Shown: positions 1 to 13,545, numbered from the stretch's first letter. The stretch: 64,000 bases of DNA from Buxus sempervirens (GCA_947561395.2 OX387192.1:15226221-15290220); one strand, 5' to 3'. Notes: generated by a model from the sequence alone, not told the origin. Translations and numbers: made by a program.

Positions 1-878
1 ACTTTTAAAGAATATTTATAAAAATATGTTACTAAGATCGGAAATTGCAAAAATAGTCCACTTTCAAATTTAATTGCTTTGAAGGGTTAGTGGACTATTG
101 GCCTTTTGCAAATGGCGTTTTTTCCCTTACTCATAAGAGAGGGAAACACGTGAGGGTGAGGCAACCTTCTCCCCCAAAAAACCTGCATTCAAAAACGCCA
201 TTGGGAATTGTCATTCATTGCCTGCGTCAAGAGCCATTTCCTTCAAGGGGAAGAAAGGAGTTGCTCTTTGCGAACGTGACCCTTTTACCCCTTTGCAAAT
301 CAGGACGAGAGGGAAGCTTGTGACAAATGATTTGTTTTGTTTGGGGTTGCCACAAACTGCTCTGCACGCACCCGTTCGTGTTTGGTTTCTTTGTTCACTA
401 TCATGCCGTTGATCTCGTCGTCCACTAGCCATCGCCGTCGGGGATCTCGCCGTCGTCCACTTGCGCCGTCGGGTGCTCATTCCCGTCAGCCGAACATTGT
501 GTTGGTGCCAATTTTATCGCCATCTCAAGGTTTGCATATTTTAATTTAATTTAGTTCTTTGAACAAAAAGCCCTAATCCCCAATGTTGCCGTCCCCATCT
601 CCTCCAATGTGAACATATCCATCTCTTCGTAAATTTATCTGTTAACTTATCTGTTTTAGTTGCAATAGATTTGCTCGTTATATTTGTTCATCCTTTGCAT
701 CACTTGATCTGCATTTACATATAGATTACTGCTTCACTTGTAAACTTTCAATCTGTTTACATGAATCCATCTTGTTGAAATCCTCATGTTCAGATTCAAA
801 ATTTACAGAATTTACAGTAGCTCATATTTTTGGTTTTGTGGCTCGATTGAAGAAAAAAGAGAAGGAATAAGGAGACTG
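1..878. other. Left flank of the nest, possible 5' region of a MULE
   Basis: This stretch lies outside the outermost LTR and should join the MULE transposase relic that resumes at 36907. Near its left edge (about 41-97) is AT-rich sequence with the word AAATTGCAAAAATAGTCC, a style common at plant MULE ends, and a 9-bp inverted repeat (TAGTCCACT at 54-62, AGTGGACTA at 89-97). No open frame longer than about 90 codons exists and none resembles a known protein. A GC-rich stretch at 400-500 has CCGTCG-type repeats. A right-hand MULE terminus was not found, so the identification is tentative. Confidence 0.3.
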
Positions 879-2428
879 TGAACGATCAAAGGTAGGTAGC
901 ACACCTGTTTAGAAGTTAAGTAGTTTTATGGATGTTTTGATCGTCTAACATGTTTTGAAGGGTTGTATATATGTTTTGGATATGAATAGTGTTGATTTTG
1001 ATGTATAGAAAGAAGTATATTGCATAGAAAACCAGTTTCGGATTTGGAATTATCCGTTGTATGTCAAGCGCTTAACACGATTGCCTGAGCAGTCTTGTCT
1101 AGTGGCTTGCTTGTAAATTTTAGTTAAATAGTCGCCCAACCAATCGCCTAAGCGACCAGGGTCGAGCGATAGTTCAAAACCTGGTATTTTACTTAGGTCG
1201 CCTATTTGATCGCCTAAGCGCCTACGTTAAGCGCCCGTCGTTATTTTCTGATTGATTTAACATGTGGATGCCCAACAAGATCGCCTAAGAGCCTTGGTCA
1301 AGCGACCAATATAGTTTCTATTTTGTTTCTAAATTTTAAAAGGAATTTCAATATAAAATGATTTTTAATGATAGTAAGTATTTGAACCAACAAATATTAA
1401 GTGTTTACAACTGTTTTCATTGATCTTTTGTTTTAAAAACAATTTGATGAGTGATTTAGGTTGTTTGCAAAAAAGGTTGTCTTATTTTGGATATACAATG
1501 ATTCTTGAGTTATTTCACAATCTGATTTGAGTTGATTGAAGAATTCTTACTCTGTATAATATATTTTAAAGTATCTTGATTACTAAACTTTATTAGAAGA
1601 ACTTCACACCGGAACTATTTTGTAGAGTTATCTTTGGAAAGAGTATAAGCTTTGGAAAACCATATATGCCACAAGGCACTATTATTAAAACACATGGATT
1701 TGTGAGTGAGTTGTTATTATTGGTGTCTAGTGGGCATAGTTGCATATGGATTCATAGGGTTAAGCTAGAGAGTGAAGAGTTTTTGCTTTAGTCGGATACT
1801 CCTAGTTTGCGTTTGCACTTCCTTTGCAAGTTAGATTGGGGGGTCTTCATGTCAATAGGGTCTCATTTCAGATACTAGTTGCTGGTGAGTACCCTGTATG
1901 TGCAAATTAACGGCCATCCTCATGTTCAAATTCAGGGGTTGCATACTTGGGTGGTACATGCCAAATTCCGTATTTCAAATATTGTTGCTAGTACGTGAGT
2001 TTTGTGCACAATAAGTAGATGTTTAGGCCCCATATCTCAATTTTCATACAGGTTTGAAGATTTTTAGTAGCTTCACTCATAAGTCACATGGTGGCGTAGT
2101 GGATGGAGAATTTCTTGTTAAAGGCCTGCTTGTCTTCATGAGTCCTTCAATGATATATTGTAACTCCCTGGATCCGGTTCAACAACTAAACCCAGAGTGT
2201 CACTAAAATTTTGGGTCAAAACAAACTAAAATTTATGTGGAATTTAAAACCTTTAATTATATCAGAGTACAATTGGAAGCATATCATATTGAATTCAAAT
2301 TAATTTACAACGAGAATCTCTTTATTTTGAAATAATTCTAGATTTGCAATCACAATTCTACCCATGTGCTTACTACCCCAGTCATGACGATCTCTTCAAG
2401 CATACCTGAAAATAGGTGAAAACGGGAG

Positions 2429-2444
2429 TAAAATTTACATTTCA
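2429..2444 (-). other. LTR hairpin, GUAA-loop variant
   Basis: Sense reading TGAAAT-GTAA-ATTTTA. Compared with the copy at 49134-49149 (TGAGAT-GTAA-ATCTCA), a G-C pair has become A-U and another G-C has become G-U, so pairing is kept. An acceptor-like TTTTCAG follows at about 2406. Confidence 0.6.
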
Positions 2445-3174
2445 ACAAGTAGCAAGGTGCATGCAATTAAATAGTTTTATTTAAGAAATAGTCATGAGGT
2501 ATAACAATAAACCAAAACAAAAGCAATAATTCAAGTCCATGTAAGCAGTTTCAAGATAAAGGACAAAATATACACAAACACCACATGTGACATCACAAGA
2601 CTCATGAAGCAAGATAAATCTTTGAATAGATACTCTTCATTGCTATGCTACTATGCATCTTATGAGTGAAGCTACTAAGACCCTCAAACCCGTATAACAA
2701 CTGAGACAAGAGGTATAGTCATCGACTTATTGCGCACGAAACTCATAGAGTCCAGCATGAACCACCAGTATATAGCTTTTTAATCAATACATGGAGATGG
2801 CCGCTGTAACACCCTGAATCCGGGTCATTTTTTTTTCATTTTGACTCGGATCAAGGCATTAACTTGTGGTACATTACAATCATTTCAAATATAAGGAAAT
2901 AAAGAACTAAGATTTATCAGAGTGCTAGGAAACTTAAATTATTCATTGGAACTGAATCTTTCTGTTACCTTAATTTATCAAATGAAAGGCAACTACAAAT
3001 TAACTAACTCTTAATATCCTACCAAATCATCTATTATGATTCCAATAAAATAAATACAACTATATAAAATTATCCTATTCTTTTCATATGGAATTTCTAG
3101 ACTTCAACCCACTATTTATCTAACCCGTGGTGTCCTCTCCAAGATGACTTGAAAAATAGAATATAAAGTAGGAG

Positions 3175-3192
3175 TGAGATACGAATATCTCA
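3175..3192 (-). other. LTR hairpin, UUCG-loop, perfect stem
   Basis: Sense strand TGAGATATTCGTATCTCA: a 7-bp perfect stem closing TTCG. It lies after the conserved CATGCATG...TTACCT block and about 27 nt before TTTTTCAAG, which resembles a splice acceptor. Confidence 0.7.
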
Positions 3193-3953
3193 ATAGGTAA
3201 CACATGCATGAGGAAAAACAGTTTATATATAGAAAATAACAGTGGTTTCATGCATGGTAAAATAGGCGAGTAATTACAGTCAATAAGATAAACGAATAAT
3301 CACAATACAAAACAAACATTGAATCGGTGCTTTAATTAAAGGAAGTTAATCATGTACATTTCATTTCAATTTAAAGGATCATGTATTATAATCCACATTC
3401 CCATGGTGTCTGATTTATTTCAATTAGTTTCTTTCCAAGAACAGTTCCACATTTTATTCATGATTCCATAATATTCCATTTTAACAGTTCTCATTAAATC
3501 ATAGCAATTCTATTCAATTATGACATTTCAATATTTTCTTTTAAATAAACAATCTTATCAAATACGTCCAAATCAATCCATCAATTTGAGAATCAATCAA
3601 TATATCAGTAATAAAATCCAACATTCAGGTAGTAGCCTATCTCTACCGCAGGACGCAAACACATAGTATCTACACAAGCTCCGTAGGAGAATGCACATCT
3701 CTACGACTACAGGTACCCCTTGCAGGAGATAACATAACTCTACCGCAGGATGTGAACACCTAGCATCTACCTCTACCGTAGGAGATAGCTTCCTCACCTT
3801 CTAGTGGTAACTCACACACCCATCCTCCATGTGGGATGCAATCACGTATAATCACATCTACCCCACATGAGGTACCTCTCCTGTAGGATGTAATCCATCG
3901 GAAATATATCTGCCTATAAGAGGTAATAAATCTCTCCCGCAGGAGGTAATATC

Positions 3954-4275
3954 TCCGCCACCAAGCGGGTAATGTCTCCGCCACCAAGCGGGTTGGGTTT
4001 CTGCCACCAAGTGGGTTATCTCTGCAACCAAACAGTTTAGGTCTCCGTCACCAAAAGGGTTATCTCTGCCACCAAGCAGGTTGGGTCTTCGTCACCAAAC
4101 GGGTTATCTCTGCCACCAAGCAGGTTGGGTCTTCGTCACCAAACGGGTTAGGGTCTCCACCACCAAGCGGGTTATAATCTCTGCCACCAAGCAGGTACTA
4201 ATCTCTGCCACCAAGCAGGTAATATACAATACATCTCTGCCATCAAGCAGGTTATTAATAAAACTGGCCACCAAG
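3954..4275. repeat. CCACCAAGC minisatellite
   Basis: About eleven imperfect units of roughly 28-32 bp built on CTCTGCCACCAAGCAGGTTA, many alternating CAGG and CGGG. Upstream (3630-3950) is an older, more diverged repeat around CTCTACCGTAGGA. Open frames here are translations of the repeat. Confidence 0.9.
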
Positions 4276-4899
4276 CCATTGTACAAATCATTCACATTCC
4301 AATAATGTTTATAATCATAGTTCTTTCATGTTCAATCGGTAATCCAAAGTCTTGTTCCATAACCAGTTCATTAGTGTGTACTCATATTGATTATGGGATT
4401 ATCTTAATAATGGAAGACTCAAGTGGTTAATGGTAGTTGTGGGATTGATTAAGGTAATTTAAAGGTTATTTAAAGTTTAAAGGTGGTCACATAAAGCAAT
4501 ATGATACTTGTCATTTAGTGGAGGGAAATTTGGGTAGTCCAATTTAAATTAACCAATGAGACCTAAATGTATATAGGGTCCTTTCTCCAATGTCTATAAG
4601 GTAGTTTCTGATTTAAAGTCTCTATTTGTAGAATTCTGGTTATTGATATATAAATTAATGTCTCTTAATTAATTAATCTGATTTATAAAGGTTTATCTGC
4701 ATTAGACTTAGAATTTCCTATTTAAGATCAAGTTAGGCAGCTAATTACCTAAAATAATTCCCTATTTATTTCTCTGCCCAAAAAAGGTATTTGATAATTT
4801 ATTTATTTCTTAAAACTTTTTAATTATTGATTATAATTGATTAAAAATAGTTCAGAATTGACTCAGGGATTTAATACATGAAAAATTGCATTTTCTGGT

Positions 4900-5070
4900 T
4901 AGAGCGCCTAGGATCGCTCAGGATCGCCTGGGCGGTCAAAGGTCGGCGGTAGTTCAATTTAGATCGCTGACGATAAGTCGTCACGTGATTTTGGGTGGTC
5001 TCATATTTTGGTCTAGCACCTAAGAGCGCCGAGGATCGCCGAGCATAGTCGAGGTCGGCGGTCCCCCAAA
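4900..5070. repeat. GC-rich word cluster in the 2805-6041 LTR
   Basis: Dense recurrence of GCGCC, GATCGC and GGCGGT words in otherwise AT-rich sequence. Similar clusters occur at the matching place in 9130-12331 (11225-11375), 40056-42398 (41638-41795) and 28262-30620 (28860-29035). It lies in the putative LTR intron. Confidence 0.7.
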
Positions 5071-5505
5071 AACGAACAGAAACAGTTTCAAAACGTGATT
5101 TTTCCTATTCTAAGCAATTCCACAATACTTATAACGATTATATCATGCTTCATACATATATCTACATCATAAAAACATGGTTTAAAGATTAAACACACGT
5201 AAATACAAAACAATCGATTAAACGGTTTCACCTACCTCTGTTTGCTCAAGATCCTTTCTTCCTCCAACCAGCGACTTCCTCACCTCTTTCTTCTTCGTGT
5301 GGCTTTGATACCTTCTTTAGCAGCAATCCAATCCTTTCCAAGATCTCCCCAGCTTCTCCTCTCGGTCTTCCTTTCTCTCTCTCGTTCTTCCTCTTCTTTT
5401 CTCGGTCTCTCTCTTTTTTTTTTCTTTGTCGGCTGTCGCATACTTCAAACAGATGAGTATAATAGCAAAATACCTAAACGTATTCTCTAGGGTATAAACC
5501 CTATT

Positions 5506-5513
5506 CTTTTATA
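5506..5513 (-). promoter_or_regulatory. TATA box of the 2805-6041 LTR
   Basis: Minus strand TATAAAAG, about 270 nt upstream of the donor-like block at 5235. The same sequence is kept in the sister LTR at 11793-11800. Confidence 0.55.
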
Positions 5514-8500
5514 TCTCATGATCCTACGCAACGCACATGCATCACCCCTTTAGACAATCGTCCAATTAGAACACAGTTTTGGATTTACTTAATTCTTACC
5601 TCGATCTACCACGATCCAACGGTCAGATTTTGCGCTACTCTCCTGATCTCCTCTATTAGTGCGATAATCTATAATTATAATTAATATCCTTCAATAAAAT
5701 TCTCCCCTCCTTGACTTAAGGCTCCAAATCGACTATATTTATCATTATGCCCGTATTCCACTTATCAAGGTATAAATATCATTATTAATAGGAAATTTAA
5801 ACCCAACTTAAATCTATCATTATTTCTCAAGTCTATTAATAACTTAATTTATATATTTATTTACCAATAATTAATATAAATTAACCAAAATACCCTTCCC
5901 TTGATAATTTACATCTACTCACTCGATTTCTCCCGAAATTTCTAAGTTTATTCTCTAGTTTATTTTGACAAATATATGGACATTCAAGATATTCATATTC
6001 AATTATTATTTATTTATTTACTGAAAATTCGGGGTTTTACAGCCGCTTATCCACACATGTAGGGTATTCACCAGCAATATAAAAACTCGAAATGAGACCC
6101 TACATACATGAAGACCCCCCCCCAAATGCAAACTAACTTGCAAAGGAAGCGCGAGCGCAAATGGAAGTGATCAACAAAAAATAAGTACCCCTCCACTATC
6201 TAGCTTAGCCTATGGATCCATATACAGCTATACCTGCTAGAAACAACTCACACGTAAAACAATTTATTCTGTTTACAAATGGTTACCCATTCATATGCAA
6301 TATCCGTAGAACATGATCTCAAATCAATTATCATAACTCAATTTCAAGTGATATACATGTCTCAATCTTCTTAACTCGAAATCAATCCCATCGAGAAAAC
6401 ACAGTCAAAACCACAAATAAATCTCCAAACCAGATTCCATAAATATCGATGCACCAAAAACATAATTATTAAAAGTTTAGACATGTTATAGTTCACATTA
6501 ATGAGTAAAAATAAGATTCTTATGACTTGACTATAACTTCTTTAATTAAATTACCTGTTAATGCCCAACTTCAGTATATAACACCTGAGGTATTACATTT
6601 TGCTATTTTCTATTATCTTTCACTTCCAGCAATTCACACAGACCCATATTGAATCTTAAGAGTTCATTCTAACTCCCAAATTTATGTTTAACTTAATCTG
6701 ATACCTTATTTTCAAAACCTGGTCCTTTAAGACACCCAATTGCATTCATTATTCCAAATTATTAGTCTTAATACCAAATAAAATTCCGTTAGTTCCTACA
6801 CCTCAATTTAACTCCTATATAGGTGTTACAATAATTAAATTACTAGGAAAAATTATTAATCATTAATTTATACCTAAAATCCCAAAATATTAAAATTTTG
6901 CTTAGGTCGCTCAGGCGGTCGTGCTGAGCACCCATACTAATTTCGATAGATTTCCCAATTTTTCCAATTTTTTTATTTTTGGGTTATTTCTTTGGTTTTA
7001 ATTATTCTAAATTTATTTCTTATGAACCTGAATCACACCTACAACACCCTAGACTTATTCAAAACAATTAATTGCAATTCATTGGTCATCTACAAAGATC
7101 AAACCTATAATCTTTAATACTTTAATACTTTTCTTTCAAGAACATGAAAACTCATCGATGAAAACCAAACGTATCCATGAAATATATTTTTGTCTAATTA
7201 AATCAATCAGAAACAAATAAAAAACATTGAAATCATGCAGTTCCTATAGTTTTCAAGTGATTGCTACTTGTCTTATCATGAAAAAATCCATCTTCTCTTG
7301 AATCTCGAATTGAATATGAACTTCTGTTATTTTTCGTACCAACCTAGGGTTCTTCAAACAAGATCTCCGCCGTTTAGATTGTAGTCCTACTAGTCATGAA
7401 TAAAACCTCCAAATTTGAGGTCGATCCAACGCTTGGATTTTTCCCGATCTAATTTTGATGGCTGCTGGTCGGGGGTTTTTGCAACAGCTCCTTTCTCTTG
7501 TGACCTTTCTATTTTTCTCTTCCTTTCTCTCTTTACTCTCCAAACGTGGGAGTTACCTTTTTTTCCTCTTTTTCCTCTTTATAACTTGATTAAAAGAAAC
7601 CTTAAACTTGCTTTAATGACTTGCTTAAATAGACCAACCTTAGAGGAGTCCTATTAGGATTGCGAAACCTTCTAACTAATTCCTACTTTCTCTCCTCCTT
7701 CTAATTCTCTTTTAGTACTTTACTTATTCAGTCCCTTGCTACTAAACTCCTTCCTTTATCAAATTTTCGTTCATATTTTATATCTATTTCTAAATATTAC
7801 CTAAACACCCTATTTAGTCACCTTTTCTCCAAATTAAGGCCACTAATTAAGTGTAATTACCCAATTGCCCTTTTTCCCTTCTTTTATGCTATAATTATTA
7901 CTATTCAACTTCAAACCTAATCCAATAAGTTTTACACTTCTATTTTCCAATTCTATTACTTATTTAGTAATTTAATTCATCAATTGTTCATTTAGAGTTT
8001 ACTAAAATACCCTTTTCTCCTCCTAGATTGATTTCTTTTGAAAATTCTCTTTTATTTACAAATTATTATTTATTTGAATTATCAATCCTCTAAATTTTCA
8101 TTCTTTTATTTCCACTATACTTAAACCCCTATTTTCTTTTATTTATTAATGCCTTTATTATTATCCAAAATTTCGGGGTTTTACATATATGATGGTTTGG
8201 TTTTGGATTTTGCTTATTATACCTTTGTGTTGAAAATCATTGTTGGGAAAGATTATGTAAAACCCTGAATTTTAATATAAGTAAAATTCTAGTTTTAGTA
8301 ATTAAAATTATTTTTAATGAAATAATATTGTAGGAAAAGGAGAATAAGGGGTTCGAATTGGAAATTTTGGGTGAATAGGACAGGGAATTGTATTATTTAA
8401 GGTAAGAGAAATTGTTAATATTTCATCGGCTGGATTTTTGGTGGTACAGTAGAGTGGTGAGCATGGAATCAAGTTGTATTTAATAGTGCTTATGCAGGAA

Positions 8501-8521
8501 ATCCGCCGGAGTGGCAAGTAT

Positions 8522-8564
8522 CCAATCAGGCTTTAAACATGTAACTGGTGGCAACTATATAAGG
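8522..8564 (+). promoter_or_regulatory. CCAAT and TATA elements of the 8256-36326 LTR
   Basis: CCAATCAG at 8522-8529 is followed about 27 bp later by TATATAAGG at 8556-8564. The spacing is plausible for a Pol II core promoter near the LTR start. Confidence 0.55.
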
Positions 8565-9501
8565 AGGGTTGTTTTCGTTCGGCGGTTTGGTTAGTTGGTA
8601 TTCAAGCGATCTGGATTTCAGAGAAGCAAGAGGAAGAAGCTAGGGTTTGGATTTGCACTAAGGGAAGAGGATCTCAGGAATTGAGGAGAAGGAGAATTCT
8701 CTAATTTGCTGATTCCGAATTGAAGGTTGAAGAAGTTCTAATCGGAGTTAAACCTGGAGATTGTTTAGGAATTGAGCGACTGTGCTGTTGTGAGGAGTTC
8801 GTTCAGATCATTTGCAGATCAGGTGAGATGCATTGGATTTGTGAATTGAGAGTTAATTTCAATAGGAATTGATAGGGAAGAGTAGTGGTTCAGATCTGTT
8901 GAGTAAAAGATTATTTACGTAAATTACAAGAGTTTTTAATGGAGAATCGATCGTAGAATTTCTAATCTATTTCCTGGTTGTTGTAGGCGTTGGATTAAAA
9001 CCAGAACATGTAAGTAGCACCCTTCGAATTCTATTTTGTCGTTTGATCTCCATGAAATTGATATTGATCATAATTTCAGAAGGAAAACCCTGTTTCGGAA
9101 ATTTATTCATAGATGAATTAGGAATTGATTGTAACGCCCCTAATCCAGGTCATTTTTTCCTCATTTTGACTCTGATCAAGGCATTAACTTGTGGTACATT
9201 ACAATCAGCTCAAAAGATAGAGAAATAGAAAACTAAGATTTATCAGAGTGCTAGGAAGCTTAAATCATTTATTAGAAACAGAATCTCCCTATTACATCAA
9301 TTAATCAAATGAAAGGCAACTGCAAATTTGACTAACTCATATATCCTTATAGATCACCTACTATTAATCCAAGAGGATAAATACAACTATATAAAATGTC
9401 CTACACTTGTCTTCAAGATTTTCTAGACTTTAAGCCCACTATCAGTCTAACCTGTGGCGTCCTCTCCAAGATGACATGAAAAATAGAATATAAAGTAGGG
9501 G

Positions 9502-9519
9502 TGAGATACGAATATCTCA
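9502..9519 (-). other. LTR hairpin, UUCG-loop, perfect stem
   Basis: Same 18-nt perfect hairpin as at 3175-3192, in the sister LTR. Confidence 0.7.
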
Positions 9520-10281
9520 GTAGGTAACACATGCATGAGGAAAAACAGTTTATATATATGGAAAATAACAGTGGTTTCATGCTCGGTAAAATAGACGAGT
9601 AATTACGGTCAATAAGATAAACGAATAATCATGATACAAACAAACATTGAATCAATACCCAAATTAAAGGAAGTTAATCATGTGCATTTCATTTCAATTT
9701 AGAAGACAATGTATTATATTTCACACCCCCATGGTTTCTGGTTTATTCCAATCAATGTCGTCCTAAGAACAGTTCTACATTTTATTCATGATTTCATAAT
9801 ATTCCATTTTAACGGTTCACATTAAATCATAGCAGTTCTGTTCAATTTTGACATTTCAATATTTCCTTTTAAATAAACCATCTTATCAAATACATCTAAA
9901 ACAATATCCATCAATCTAAGAATCAATCATTATATCAGTAATAAAAGCTAACCTTCAGGTAGTAGCCTATCTTTACCATAGGACGTAAACACATAGTATC
10001 TACACATGCTCCGTAGGAGAATGCACATCTCTAAGACTACAGGTACCCCCTACAGGAGACAGCATAACTCTACCGTAGGATGTGAACACATAGCATATAC
10101 CTCTACCGTAGGAGATAGCTTCCTTACCTTCCAGTGGTAACTCACACACCCATCCTCCATGTGGGATGCAATCACGTATAATCACATCTCCCCCACATGA
10201 GGTACCTCTCCTGTAGGATGCAATCCATCGGAAATACATCTGCCCCACAGGAGGTAATAAATCTCTCCCGCAGGACGTAAT

Positions 10282-10540
10282 GTCTCCGCCACCAAGCAGG
10301 TAATTTCTGCCACCAAGCAGATTGGGTCTTTGCCACCAAGCGGGTTAGGGTCTCCGCCACCAAGCGGGTTATCTCTGCCACCAAGCAGGTTAGGGTCTTT
10401 GCCACCAAGCGGGTAAGGGTCTCTGCCACCAAGTGAGTATCTCTGCCACCAAGCGGGTAATAATCTCTGCCACCAAGCAGGTAATAATCAATACATCTCT
10501 GCCACCAAGCAGGTTATTAATAAAACTGGCCACCAAGCCA
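10282..10540. repeat. CCACCAAGC minisatellite (second copy)
   Basis: Same unit and LTR position as 3954-4275. Unit order and number differ between the two LTRs, so the array expands and contracts within LTR copies. Confidence 0.9.
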
Positions 10541-11224
10541 TTATATCAGAAATCTATATTTCATTGTTGTTTATATCGTTGTTGATTCATGTTTCAATCA
10601 TTAATCCAAAGTCTTGTGCCAAATTTAGTTCATTAGTTTGTAATCACAATGGCCCGGTCTAGTTATATGATAATTAAAGGTTATGTAAAGTTATAAAGTA
10701 ATTTAGAGAATAAAGTTTAGGTGTAACAAGATACTTGCTACTTACGTAAATTTAGGGATAATATGGTTCTAGCTATTTAATAAGAAGTTTAGATAGAATT
10801 TAGGGGTGGTGACATAGTATAATAAGGTACTTGTTGTTTTAGTAGCGAAACTTAGAGTAGACCAATTCAATTAACTAATGAGGCCTAAAGGTATATAGGG
10901 TCCTTTCTCCAATGTCTATAAGGTAGTTTCTGGTTTAAAGTTTCTACCTGTAGAAATCTGGTTGCTGGTATATAAATTAATATCTCTTGATTAATTATTT
11001 TAATTTATAAGGGTTTATTTGCATTAAACTTAGAATTTCTTATTTAAGATCAAATTTAGGCAACTAATTACCTAAAATAATTCCCTATTTACTTTTCTGC
11101 CAAAACAGGGTATTTGATAATTTATTTTGGTCTTAAAACATCTTAATTAATGATTAAAATTGACTAAAAATAGTTTAGAATTGAATCTGGAATTAAATAT
11201 ACGAAAAATTGCATTTTCTGGTTA

Positions 11225-11375
11225 GAGTGCTCAGGATCGCTTGGGTGGTTTAGGGTTAGCGATAGTTCAAAACAGAGCGCTGACGATAAGTCAGTAAGCG
11301 GTCTTGGGCGGTCAACATATTTCAACGAGCGACTGGGAGCGCCGAGGATCGCTGAGCATAGTAAGCTTGGCGATC
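11225..11375. repeat. GC-rich word cluster in the 9130-12331 LTR
   Basis: Repeated GATCGCT, GCGCC and GGCGGT-like words at the same place as 4900-5070 in the sister LTR. Confidence 0.65.
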
Positions 11376-11792
11376 TCCCAAAAATGAACATACAATGTTC
11401 CGAAATCCGATTTTTCCAATTCAAAGTAATTCTAACATACATATAAGTTTGATATCATACTAAATACATACAAATACATCTATAAAACATGCACATACGA
11501 ATCGAATAACCAAGAACACAAAACGAATGGCAAAATGGGTGCTACCTACCTTTGTTCGTGCGATCCTTCTTCCTCTTGTAACCAACAACTTCTTCTCCTC
11601 TTCCCAGATGTAGAGTACCTCGGGGATGCAAAGAAATCAGTGATCAACTCTCTCCCTCTCCTTCTTCTTCTCTTCCAGTCGCTGGTCTCTCTCTCCCTTT
11701 TGTTTTTCTCCTTCAGCCGTCTCTCCCCCCAAACCAAATACAATACGATGGACAAATACACTTAGCATTCCTCTAGGGTATAAAACCCTATT

Positions 11793-11800
11793 CTTTTATA
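11793..11800 (-). promoter_or_regulatory. TATA box of the 9130-12331 LTR
   Basis: Minus strand TATAAAAG in the same context as 5506-5513. The donor-like site GTAGGTAGCACCC follows about 250 nt downstream at 11549. Confidence 0.55.
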
Positions 11801-12489
11801 CCCCATGATCCTATGCCACGCACATGCATCACCCATTGGATACTCATCCAATCAAAACACAGTTTCGGATTTATTTAGTTCTTAACTCAATCTACCACGA
11901 TCCAACGGTCAGATTTTGTGCCACTCTCCTGATCCCCCCTATCATTGTGATCTTCTATAATTATAATTAAAATCCTTCAATAGAATTCTCGTCTCCTCAA
12001 CTTAAGGCTCTAAATCGACTATATTCATCATTATGCCCTTATTCCACTTATCAAGCTATAAATATCATTATTAATAGGCAATCTAAACCCAACTTAAATC
12101 TATCATTATTTCTCAAGTCTAATAATAACTTAATTAATGTATTTAACTATTTACCAATAATTAATATGAATTGGCCAAAATACCCGTCCCTTGATAATTT
12201 ACATCTACTCACTCGATTTCTTCCGAGATTTCTAAGTTTATTCTCTAATTTATTTTGACAAGTTTATTGACATACCAAATATTCATATTTAGTTATTATT
12301 TATTTATTTGTTGAAAATTCGGGGTTTTACATTGATGAAGTTTTGTTTTGATTAAACCTATGATGGTGGAAATGTGTTATTAAATTGATATGGATGATAT
12401 AGAAAGTGATTCGAAGAATTAAATTCAAGTCAGAGGTTATGAATTTGGAATTTACAGAGAATCGGCAATGGCCGGAACTTGGAGTGTGA

Positions 12490-12585
12490 ATGATCGCTCG
12501 GAACAGGGTAGGTCGCCTAGGCGACCAGCTAAATTGATCACCCAGGCAACCAGGGTAGGTCGCCCAAGCGACCTACTTCTTTCTT
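12490..12585. repeat. Palindromic GGTCGC cluster in the 8256-36326 LTR
   Basis: Contains GGTCGCCTAGGCGACC, a perfect 16-bp palindrome, and GGTCGCCCAAGCGACC (6-bp arms) about 45 bp apart, with degenerate copies between. It is another family version of the GC-rich cluster. Confidence 0.7.
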
Positions 12586-13545
12586 TGTTAGAGTAGTGCG
12601 GCTAATGTAGTTTGAGCAGAATTTCCCGGCTTTACCTAAAAATGTCATTTAATTGGAGTTAAATAAATATTAAATTTGTTTTCTAGTAGCTAGTAGCAAT
12701 TTATACTTGATTAAATTAATGGTAGGAAATAGGTGATGAATAAGAAATGGGTCTTAATTGGTGAAACCTTAGTGAAGATAGATTTCATATTCTGATTGAT
12801 GAAGTTCTGAATTTTCTGCACTGATTTAAAATTTCTCATCAATGCATTTAATTCTCTGGAATTTTTTGAATCAAGTTTAACTTTGGTTTTAGTGTATTAA
12901 CCGAAAGAGGAGTTCTCGGTGAATTTTGAGCAATTATTCTATTTACATCGTTGATTATACTTATATACTATTTTGGATGATGGAAGTAAACATAAAGACT
13001 TGAAACTGAGGTTCTTCATGATGGAATGGTTTTAATCGCTCTTGATTATGATTATATGTTAAGTATGCTAGTCCCCATGATAATTTTGCTTAAAGTTATT
13101 TTGGGTGAGACTTAATGTGGATCTATAGTCTAGTTAATAACTAGAACTTGTTCATTTTGTTTGGAGTAAGTCTAGTTTTCCTTAGTGCGTTTCCTCCATG
13201 ATGGAGAGGCCTTCCATGAAGGAGTGGCTGTAGCAACTCCGTTTCCACCATGAGGGTGAGGTCATTGTATTTTCCACCATGAGGGTGATGATATGGATAT
13301 TTGAGATGGTGCAGTTGTTCTTAGACTGGATTGTTTGGAATGCTAGGTCTTAACCATACAAAATAGTCAAATTTCACAAGTCCCACCATAACATATTATT
13401 TTGAGATTAATATCACTAATGGATTTGTTTCACATGATTATTTGATTTATTCGGATTATCTGTGTTTGTCGATATTGTTGAATGTTTATAACTGATCCAT
13501 GTTTTATAACTACAAAATGAGTTTAAGCATGCATGTGCTAATTGC

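Larger units (their letters stand above)
2805..6041 (-). mobile_element. Tekay-like solo LTR with CCACCAAGC minisatellite (TSD GCCGC)
   Basis: It starts TGTAACACCCTGAATCC and ends TTCGGGGTTTTACA on the plus strand, giving 3237 bp. The TSD GCCGC (2800-2804 and 6042-6046) is perfect. It belongs to the same subfamily as 9130-12331, sharing the minisatellite, the GC-rich word cluster near 4900-5070, the promoter region (TATA at 5506-5513, minus) and a donor-like site at 5235. It inserted into another Tekay-like LTR. Confidence 0.92.
2159..8185 (-). mobile_element. Tekay-like solo LTR (TSD TATAT)
   Basis: On the plus strand it begins TGTAACTCCCTGG and ends GGGGTTTTACA, so LTR sense is the minus strand. 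The TSD TATAT is at 2154-2158 and 8186-8190. Own sequence is 2159-2804 plus 6047-8185 (about 2.8 kb). It carries the hairpin (2429-2444) and acceptor-like TTTTCAG shared by the family. A donor-like block at 7262-7275 has lost its first G. No coding sequence is present. Confidence 0.87.
9130..12331 (-). mobile_element. Tekay-like solo LTR with CCACCAAGC minisatellite (TSD TTGAT)
   Basis: 3202 bp, starting TGTAACGCCCC and ending GGGGTTTTACA on the plus strand. The TSD TTGAT is at 9125-9129 and 12332-12336. It is the closest relative of 2805-6041 along its whole length. Its acceptor-like site has decayed to TTTTCATG while the hairpin (9502-9519) is perfect. Confidence 0.92.

Noticed and set aside
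4081-4305. Open frame with repeated TKRV/TKQV peptides
   Set aside because: Translation of the CCACCAAGC minisatellite; the opposite strand is open too.
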